In this document: positions 6,485 through 10,069 of the stretch, one piece after another | How the letters are laid out: each line of letters opens with the position of its first letter | Numbering within the stretch: position 1 is the stretch's first letter | Assembly (NCBI GenBank): GCA_002685895.1 | Contig: NYYK01000017.1 | Location: 7,923-17,991, forward strand | DNA from: Methanobacteriota archaeon | GTDB taxonomy: Archaea; Thermoplasmatota; Poseidoniia; Poseidoniales; Thalassarchaeaceae | Reading direction: 5' to 3' | Length of the DNA: 10,069 nucleotides | Program-made: the position numbers and the translations under genes | The notes under the pieces: generated by a model | Seen by the model: the letters and a program-made list of their open reading frames with translations, nothing else | Told to the model about the DNA's origin: nothing | The model's database searches: none

Positions 6485-6700
6485 TCACCGGCCTCCTAAT
6501 TTTCGTGCTTCACGACCAGTATCCTTCAGCATTAGAATATCACCTATACGAATTGGTCCGAGAACATTTCTAGTGATGATTCTTCCAACGTCACGTGGAT
6601 TGGGGGCATCATTGACACGGACCTTCACTTGAGTCGCTTCGCCAGTCATTCCTGTACGGCCGACGATTTCCACGACCTCAGCTGGCCAACCATCTGCCAT
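6485..6700 (-). CDS. rps28e: Ribosomal protein S28e
   Basis: A 71-residue S28e (eS28), a small OB-fold protein of the small subunit near the mRNA exit. Core VVEIVGRTGMTGEATQVKVR and NPRDVGRIITRNVLGPIRIG are family-typical, as is the C-terminal end LKDTGREARKL. Start ATG at 6700 is preceded by GAGGTGAT with 5-nt spacing, and that site overlaps the rpl7ae stop TGA (6712-6714), so the pair is translationally coupled. Length is normal. Confidence 0.96.
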   Translation of the reverse strand: MADGWPAEVVEIVGRTGMTGEATQVKVRVNDAPNPRDVGRIITRNVLGPIRIGDILMLKDTGREARKLGGR

Positions 6701-6711
6701 TACAAATCACC

Positions 6712-7092
6712 TCAGTTACTAGCTAGAGTATTAGCAGATGCCACAATACTGTCGAAATCTTCTGCAGATCCTTCCAGTTCGGTAACAGCAATGGCTGAAG
6801 TTGGACGCCCTTCTGGCAGACCAGCAGCCTCTCCAAGATAGCCTTGGTCTGCAACATAAATGTAAGGAATCCCGCGTTCTTTGCAAATAAGAGGAATAGG
6901 CATCATCATCTCACCAGGGTTGACATTCTCAGCCATTACCACAAGTTTTGCGGCACCTCGCTCGCAGACCTTGATGACCTCATTCATTCCCTTCTTGAAT
7001 CGACCACTTCCTTCCTTTCCAATCTTTTTCACTAGTTCGTAAACTTTCTCCTGCACATCGGCAGGTGTCTCAAAATCAATATGTACGCTCAT
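6712..7092 (-). CDS. rpl7ae: Ribosomal protein L7Ae
   Basis: A 126-residue L7Ae, which binds kink-turns in 23S rRNA and in archaeal C/D and H/ACA guide RNPs and RNase P. The RNA-binding motif appears as GRFKKGMNEVIKVCERGAAK (usual GTNE is GMNE here), followed by LVVMAENVNPGEMM and the hydrophobic face IPYIYVADQGYLGEAAGLPE. The frame is open back to GTG at 7146, but the upstream part (RLYRPRPRRDTYRR) is not family sequence. ATG at 7092 has AGGAGGAG upstream and gives the normal length MSVHIDFETP start. It heads the ribosomal cluster and has a TATA element 42 bp upstream. Confidence 0.96.
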   Translation of the reverse strand: MSVHIDFETPADVQEKVYELVKKIGKEGSGRFKKGMNEVIKVCERGAAKLVVMAENVNPGEMMMPIPLICKERGIPYIYVADQGYLGEAAGLPEGRPTSAIAVTELEGSAEDFDSIVASANTLASN

Positions 7093-7133
7093 AGGATTAC
7101 TCCTCCTGTAGGTGTCACGGCGAGGGCGTGGTC

Positions 7134-7141
7134 TGTATAAA
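7134..7141 (-). promoter_or_regulatory. TATA box of the L7Ae ribosomal cluster
   Basis: Minus-strand TTTATACA, about 42 bp before ATG at 7092, giving a predicted start near 7110 and a leader of about 18 nt that still holds the Shine-Dalgarno. It is likely to drive rpl7ae, rps28e, rpl24e and possibly ndk and infB. Confidence 0.5.
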
Positions 7142-7180
7142 CGCACCGGATTGTATAGGTAGGCAGATATAACCCGTTAC

Positions 7181-8143
7181 TCAAAGATTGAGCCTCTCTA
7201 GCAGGTTATTGACGCCCCTTGCAAGAGCGGAGGCCGAGGAGACGAGAGCACGTGGGTTACTAGCGATGGAATCAGTAGCATGAACTCCACTGACATGTTC
7301 GTCAAGTCTAGTGATGGCTCCCCCTGTGAAGAGCCCGTGGGTACAGGCAGCGTGAACTTCCTTTGCACCTTGGCTTAGCAAAGCATCACTTGCTTTGCAA
7401 ATAGTTCCACCAGTGCTAATCATATCGTCAACAATTGCCACCACCGCCCCTTGCACATCCAAATCCTTTGGTTTGTGTTCAATAGTATGCGCATCAATTC
7501 TTGTCTTTTCTAGGTAAGAGAATTTGCAATCAATCAAGTTCGCCACATGCGATGCTCTTTCAATTGCTCCTTTATCGGGGCTGAGAATGAAATCAGGATT
7601 CACATTAGATTTCAAGTAATCAGCAATTTCAGGCATTGCGCTAACAAATTCAATCGGCTTTTCTAGATTATCCAATACAGAGGGGGCGTGTAGATCTAAG
7701 ACAATCAGGCCGTCAATGTGTCTAGCAAGTAATCGTACAATGAGTGATGCTGACACAACTTCACCGCGCTGGAACCGCTTGTCTTGGCGACTATAGCCAA
7801 AATAGGGTACAGCGAGAATAATTCCGGGCCCGACATTATCAAGTTGCTCAGGGCCTTCTCCTTTCAAGTTCGTCAGATTACCGGTTCGAACATCATGAAT
7901 CGCTTCAAGCATGAGCAAGGCCTCAACGATTCCATCGTCTGGAAATGTGGTGGCCACTACTATGACCGGTTCAGAGCGCACAGCCTCAATACTGTTTACA
8001 GGTACTCGGACATAGGCTTCAGAGTCTGGAAACCGCCGTGCCACGAGGGCGTGGTGCTCCCAACCCAACTTCTTAGCAAGTTCAGCGGCTAAGTTGCCAT
8101 CAATGCTTCCCGATACTACTGGCAGGCGCTCCCCTCGGTTCAT
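7181..8143 (-). CDS. prs: Ribose-phosphate pyrophosphokinase (PRPP synthetase)
   Basis: A 320-residue PRPP synthetase, which makes PRPP from ribose 5-phosphate and ATP for nucleotide, histidine and, in archaea, other biosynthesis. From ATG at 8143: N-terminal RRFPDSEAYVRVP, the ATP/ribose-phosphate loop PYFGYSRQDKRFQRGE at about 113-128, DLHAP at 150-154 and the PRPP-binding loop VDDMISTGGTI at 238-248. A segment of roughly 15-20 residues before PYFGYSRQD (GNLTNLKGEGPEQLDNVGPG) is absent from most archaeal homologs I know of; this is from memory. GTG at 8152 lies inside GGGGGTGG, the Shine-Dalgarno of ATG at 8143. It lies between the tRNA and rpl7ae genes, with a possible TATA element at 8211-8217. 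Confidence 0.95.
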   Translation of the reverse strand: MNRGERLPVVSGSIDGNLAAELAKKLGWEHHALVARRFPDSEAYVRVPVNSIEAVRSEPVIVVATTFPDDGIVEALLMLEAIHDVRTGNLTNLKGEGPEQLDNVGPGIILAVPYFGYSRQDKRFQRGEVVSASLIVRLLARHIDGLIVLDLHAPSVLDNLEKPIEFVSAMPEIADYLKSNVNPDFILSPDKGAIERASHVANLIDCKFSYLEKTRIDAHTIEHKPKDLDVQGAVVAIVDDMISTGGTICKASDALLSQGAKEVHAACTHGLFTGGAITRLDEHVSGVHATDSIASNPRALVSSASALARGVNNLLERLNL

Positions 8144-8148
8144 CCGAG

Positions 8149-8156
8149 CCACCCCC
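8149..8156 (-). promoter_or_regulatory. Shine-Dalgarno site that decides the prs start
   Basis: GGGGGTGG, 5 nt before ATG at 8143, with the in-frame GTG inside. A second purine-rich site, AAAGGAGATG, lies about 10 nt further upstream and could serve the GTG instead. Confidence 0.45.
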
Positions 8157-8210
8157 TGTTCATCTCCTTTGCGAGTGAATCAAAGTTGGAATAAGTACTA
8201 TTTTTTCATC

Positions 8211-8217
8211 ATTATAA
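8211..8217 (-). promoter_or_regulatory. Possible TATA box of prs
   Basis: Minus strand TTATAAT in an AT-rich gap downstream of the tRNA gene, about 70 bp before the prs start, giving a leader of about 45 nt. Confidence 0.4.
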
Positions 8218-8258
8218 CTTTTCTACTATTTCTCTCCACTAAGGAAAATATACTCAAG

Positions 8259-8333
8259 TGGGCGAGACCGGATTTGAACCGGTGACCTCCCGGTTATCAG
8301 CCGGGTGCTCCAACCAAGCTAAGCTACACGCCC
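8259..8333 (-). tRNA. tRNA-Ile (anticodon GAT)
   Basis: A full cloverleaf on the minus strand, 75 nt with the discriminator A. Acceptor GGGCGTG pairs with CTCGCCC except for a U6-U67 mismatch; D-arm GCTT/GAGC; anticodon stem CCCGG/CCGGG with loop CTGATAA (anticodon GAT, isoleucine); variable AGGTC; T-arm ACCGG-TTCAAAT-CCGGT. CCA is not encoded: the 3' flank reads ACTTGAG. There is no intron. Position 21 is G rather than the usual A. A TATA-like element sits about 28 bp upstream and a short T-run (8244-8247) follows. Confidence 0.95.
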
Positions 8334-8360
8334 AGAGCGGGCAACGCCACTGAGGGGGTG

Positions 8361-8367
8361 AATTAAA
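8361..8367 (-). promoter_or_regulatory. TATA-like element for tRNA-Ile
   Basis: Minus strand TTTAATT in the 52-bp gap after the 203-aa gene, spaced so that transcription would start at or just before the tRNA 5' end (8333). Confidence 0.4.
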
Positions 8368-8385
8368 CGATTCCTATCAAGTCGC

Positions 8386-8997
8386 TTACTCTTCCTCTTC
8401 AAAATCATCATCTAGAATATCACCAGAATTCAATTTCATGTATGAAGGGAGCCCCATTAACTTGTCAAAAGTACGTGAGAGAATTATCTCATCAAGGCGT
8501 GGACTAGTTCTAGCGAGGAACTGTACAGGAATGTTGATTGTGTCACACTCCAAACGATATCTCCTTCGAAGCATCGACCTGGCTTTAACTTGAATTCCGC
8601 GATAAGTTCTCTTTATTTTGACTAGGCCAACAACTTCCCCAAGATCTTCACCTTGGGTATCAAGTACAGCTCGGTCAAGAAGTTCATCTGGCGCGTATAA
8701 CTTTTCATCGATTCTGACAGTGTTGCGCCATCTGCGTTGTAACTCACGCATTGATTTTGATAGTTTGATTGTCCCATCAGCTTGGATGCTGTGGAGAAGT
8801 TCCTTAGACAGGGGGGCGTATTCTGCCGGTTTTCGCATGAATTCATCTGCTATATCAGCGTCAACCTGAAGTCTCAGTGATTGAACTCGTTCTTCGTTAG
8901 GGTGAAATCTTTCCCCAACTATTATCCCTACGCGCGTTTGTTTTACGTAAACTTCTCGCTGTAGTAACTCTTGTATCATAAATGATTCATCTGCCAT
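8386..8997 (-). CDS. Uncharacterised 203-aa protein with a PRC-barrel-like segment
   Basis: A soluble 203-residue protein without signal peptide or membrane segment. Residues about 105-175 (LLDRAVLDTQGEDLGEVVGL, then VKIKRTYRGIQVKA) have the pattern of a PRC-barrel domain, the small beta-barrel also found in RimM and archaeal proteins. The part at about 14-95 (EVYVKQTRVGIIVGERFHP, then a long helical ELLHSIQADGTIKLSKSMRE) is not recognised. The C-terminus is very acidic (DILDDDFEEEE), as in many RNA- or DNA-associated archaeal proteins. ATG at 8997 follows GAGGGAGAAA. It has its own TATA box at 9058-9066 and leads into tRNA-Ile. PRC-barrel is a pattern call; function unknown. Confidence 0.78.
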   Translation of the reverse strand: MADESFMIQELLQREVYVKQTRVGIIVGERFHPNEERVQSLRLQVDADIADEFMRKPAEYAPLSKELLHSIQADGTIKLSKSMRELQRRWRNTVRIDEKLYAPDELLDRAVLDTQGEDLGEVVGLVKIKRTYRGIQVKARSMLRRRYRLECDTINIPVQFLARTSPRLDEIILSRTFDKLMGLPSYMKLNSGDILDDDFEEEE

Positions 8998-9022
8998 TTT
9001 TCTCCCTCTTTAATCCGTGCAT

Positions 9023-9041
9023 CCCATTACTCGGTCATGGG
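9023..9041. repeat. Inverted repeat CCCAT-N9-ATGGG in the leader of the 203-aa gene
   Basis: Perfect 5-bp arms at 9023-9027 and 9037-9041, overlapping the predicted transcription start. It may be an operator or a small hairpin; short enough to occur by chance. Confidence 0.2.
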
Positions 9042-9057
9042 ACTACGTAACAAGTCA

Positions 9058-9066
9058 GTATATTAA
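9058..9066 (-). promoter_or_regulatory. TATA box of the 203-aa gene
   Basis: Minus strand TTAATATAC, about 65 bp before the ATG at 8997, predicting a start near 9034. Confidence 0.45.
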
Positions 9067-9092
9067 CTATATGCAGTAAACGTGGCCGCGAA

Positions 9093-9136
9093 ATGCAATT
9101 GAAAAAGACGGATAATCGGGGTTTATCCAATTGCAT
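9093..9136. repeat. Long dyad ATGCAATTG ... CAATTGCAT with inner GGATAA/TTATCC
   Basis: Perfect 9-bp outer arms at 9093-9101 and 9128-9136, and inner arms GGATAA (9110-9115) and TTATCC (9123-9128) around a short G-rich centre (CGGGG at 9117-9121). Part of a repeat family that recurs at 9233-9271. Confidence 0.75.
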
Positions 9137-9140
9137 AATA

Positions 9141-9309
9141 GAAAATTGCACATATTCGCTATTATTTGATTTTCAATTGAAATCAAAAGCCGAACGTTTG
9201 TTATCCTCCAATATAAGTATCGATTTGTAGGCATTATCCGTAATCGTATTTCAATTGGAAAGACGGATAATTCTAGAAAAAAGATACACTTACTCCAAAT
9301 GCAATTTTC
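9141..9309. repeat. Distant inverted pair GAAAATTGCA / TGCAATTTTC
   Basis: Perfect 10-bp inverted copies at 9141-9150 and 9300-9309, bracketing the second dyad and the TTTCAATTGAAA palindrome at 9171-9182 (12-bp perfect). Such arms could frame a looped structure or be binding sites. Confidence 0.5.
9233..9271. repeat. Dyad ATTATCCGT ... ACGGATAAT around TTTCAATTGG
   Basis: Perfect 9-bp arms at 9233-9241 and 9263-9271 with a 21-bp centre holding TTTCAATTGG. The right side, CAATTGG then GACGGATAAT (9252-9271), repeats the sequence at 9096-9116 in the same orientation with one base of extra length and one substitution, so these are true repeat copies. Confidence 0.72.
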
Positions 9310-9435
9310 ACCGCCGCCGAAGTTACGAATTATTATTATTTATCAACTACAAAACGAATTCCATTTCAGTTTCAAAGGAGTTGTTTGAATACTATGTTCT
9401 TGATCAACTAAAATAGGGTAATTGAATATGATATA

Positions 9436-9466
9436 TTTTTCAATTGTTTTTTTTGTTTTTCAATTG
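9436..9466 (+). repeat. Two tandem TTTTTCAATTG copies, 20-bp period
   Basis: TTTTTCAATTG at 9436-9446 and 9456-9466, separated by a T-rich spacer. They lie in the AT-rich tract upstream of the aminotransferase gene and continue the CAATTG family. Confidence 0.6.
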
Positions 9467-9535
9467 AATAAATGAATATATTTATGCGGATTTGATTGTA
9501 TGTCAATGGTTGATTATCACCATATTAATTTGATG

Positions 9536-9543
9536 AATATAAT
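9536..9543 (+). promoter_or_regulatory. TATA box of the lysine aminotransferase gene
   Basis: AATATAAT, about 40 bp before the ATG, predicting a start near 9565 and a short leader of about 17 nt with no strong Shine-Dalgarno. Confidence 0.45.
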
Positions 9544-9581
9544 CGGCAATCCAATAAACGGTCTACCTCGGCTACTCAGGC

Positions 9582-10069
9582 ATGGCGGGGGTGGATGTAG
9601 ACTCTGTCCATGATGTGTTGTCTAGACACATTTTGGCTGATGGATTTGATTTTGTTGTTGATTTGGATAAATCAGAAGGAAGCCGATTGCACGATAGTAG
9701 AACTGATAACAAGATTCTAGATATGTTCTCTTGTTTCGCCTCACTTGCTATTGGTTGGAATCATCCACGTCTTGTTGAGATGGAAGCTGAACTTGGCAGA
9801 ATTGCAGTAAATAATATCACAAATAGTGATCTTTATTCTGTTGAAATGGCAGATGCTGTAGATACCATTGGCAATCTTGCAAAGCCCGCTCATATGTCTA
9901 ATATGTTCTTCATTGCAGGTGGTGCATTAGGTATAGAAAACGCTCTCAAAGCATCTATGGATTGGAAGCAACAAGAACGCTCCCGTAAAGGATTACCAGG
10001 TGATGATAATTTCCCCAATATCAGTATAGCTCATTTGGAAGAAGCATTCCATGGTCGCTCTGGTTACAC
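9582..10069 (+). CDS. lat: L-lysine 6-aminotransferase (3' partial)
   Basis: A class III PLP aminotransferase, cut by the window edge after 162 codons of an expected 430-450. The N-terminal ILADGFDFVVDLDKSEGSRL, the LDMFSCFASLAIGWNHPRLV segment, NNITNSDLYSVEMADA, the GGALGIENALK cofactor-loop region and EAFHGRSGYT match the lysine 6-aminotransferase (LAT) branch better than ornithine or GABA aminotransferases. LAT moves the epsilon amino group of lysine to 2-oxoglutarate, giving a semialdehyde that cyclises to piperideine-6-carboxylate, on the way to alpha-aminoadipate. The PLP lysine lies beyond the window. A TAA at 9555 closes the frame upstream and ATG at 9582 is the first start; there is no good Shine-Dalgarno, so a near-leaderless mRNA or a GTG at 9591 are alternatives. 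It is transcribed away from the repeat region. Confidence 0.88.
   Translation, partial: MAGVDVDSVHDVLSRHILADGFDFVVDLDKSEGSRLHDSRTDNKILDMFSCFASLAIGWNHPRLVEMEAELGRIAVNNITNSDLYSVEMADAVDTIGNLAKPAHMSNMFFIAGGALGIENALKASMDWKQQERSRKGLPGDDNFPNISIAHLEEAFHGRSGY

Larger units (their letters stand above)
8998..9581. other. 584-bp AT-rich divergent intergenic region without a gene
   Basis: No convincing coding frame is present. It holds the promoters of the 203-aa gene (leftward) and the aminotransferase (rightward), six CAATTG, five GGATAA/TTATCC cores (9110-9115, 9123-9128, 9201-9206, 9234-9239, 9265-9270), two dyads, a (ATT)n run near 9329-9341, and a strongly AT-rich tract from about 9325 to 9545. Candidate origin, centromere-like site or control region; see findings. 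Confidence 0.6.

Noticed and set aside
7093..7135. A kink-turn in the rpl7ae leader for L7Ae autoregulation
   Set aside because: No paired GA/AG tandem with flanking stems can be drawn in the short leader.
7093..7146. An 18-residue N-terminal extension of L7Ae from GTG at 7146
   Set aside because: The extension (RLYRPRPRRDTYRR) is not L7Ae family sequence, spans the TATA box, and ATG at 7092 has a strong Shine-Dalgarno.
9093..9271. A CRISPR array
   Set aside because: The repeats are short, differ in orientation and spacing, and there are no uniform spacers or cas genes.
9060..9581. A small protein-coding gene in the long intergenic region
   Set aside because: All frames are broken by stops at short intervals and the composition is very AT-rich with repeats.
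9593..9599. Out-of-frame ATG after GGGGGTGG near the start of lat
   Set aside because: The ATG is followed at once by TAG; the purine run is within the lat coding sequence and is not evidence for a separate start.

Overview
The window is a stretch of archaeal chromosome, most likely from a Thermoplasmatota / Marine Group II (Poseidoniales)-type euryarchaeon. The archaeal assignment is firm: the run L7Ae - S28e - L24e - NDK - aIF5B is a classic archaeal gene order, several upstream regions carry TATA boxes at archaeal spacing, and the tRNA has no encoded CCA. The narrower group is an inference from the surface protein with acidic DxDxDG repeats, the single-TM/SAP architecture and the compact AT-rich genome style.

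Layout. Bases 1-1137 (+) are the 3' part of a membrane protein: outside Ca-binding-type repeats, one TM segment, then a SAP DNA-binding motif and a Trp/Tyr-rich C-terminus. It ends 3 nt from a convergent leftward block. From 8997 down to 1141 everything is on the minus strand, in transcription order: a 203-aa PRC-barrel-like protein, tRNA-Ile(GAT), PRPP synthetase, ribosomal proteins L7Ae, S28e and L24e, nucleoside diphosphate kinase, initiation factor aIF5B, a MoxR AAA+ ATPase, a ParA ATPase, an 80-aa ribbon-helix-helix-like protein and an unrecognised 83-aa protein. A 584-bp AT-rich intergenic region (8998-9581) full of inverted and direct repeats separates this block from a rightward L-lysine 6-aminotransferase gene (9582 to the window end, 3' partial), which runs off the edge.

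How it fits together. The centre is translation (ribosomal proteins, IF5B, tRNA) plus nucleotide supply (PRPP, NDK). The left end is different: ParA, then a small RHH protein with its own TATA box and a palindrome at the predicted transcription start, then an orphan protein. This looks like a chromosomal ParA/RHH partition-type or ATPase-positioning cassette. It ends against a membrane protein that carries a cytoplasmic SAP motif. The repeat-rich region at 9093-9271 (five GGATAA cores, four CAATTG, two long-armed dyads, next to a very AT-rich tract, with genes diverging from it) is the best candidate for something undescribed: a replication origin, a centromere-like site or a complex control region.

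Annotation caution: in five genes the leftmost in-frame start is a GTG inside the Shine-Dalgarno sequence, exactly GTG-N6-ATG. The starts given here use the downstream ATG.
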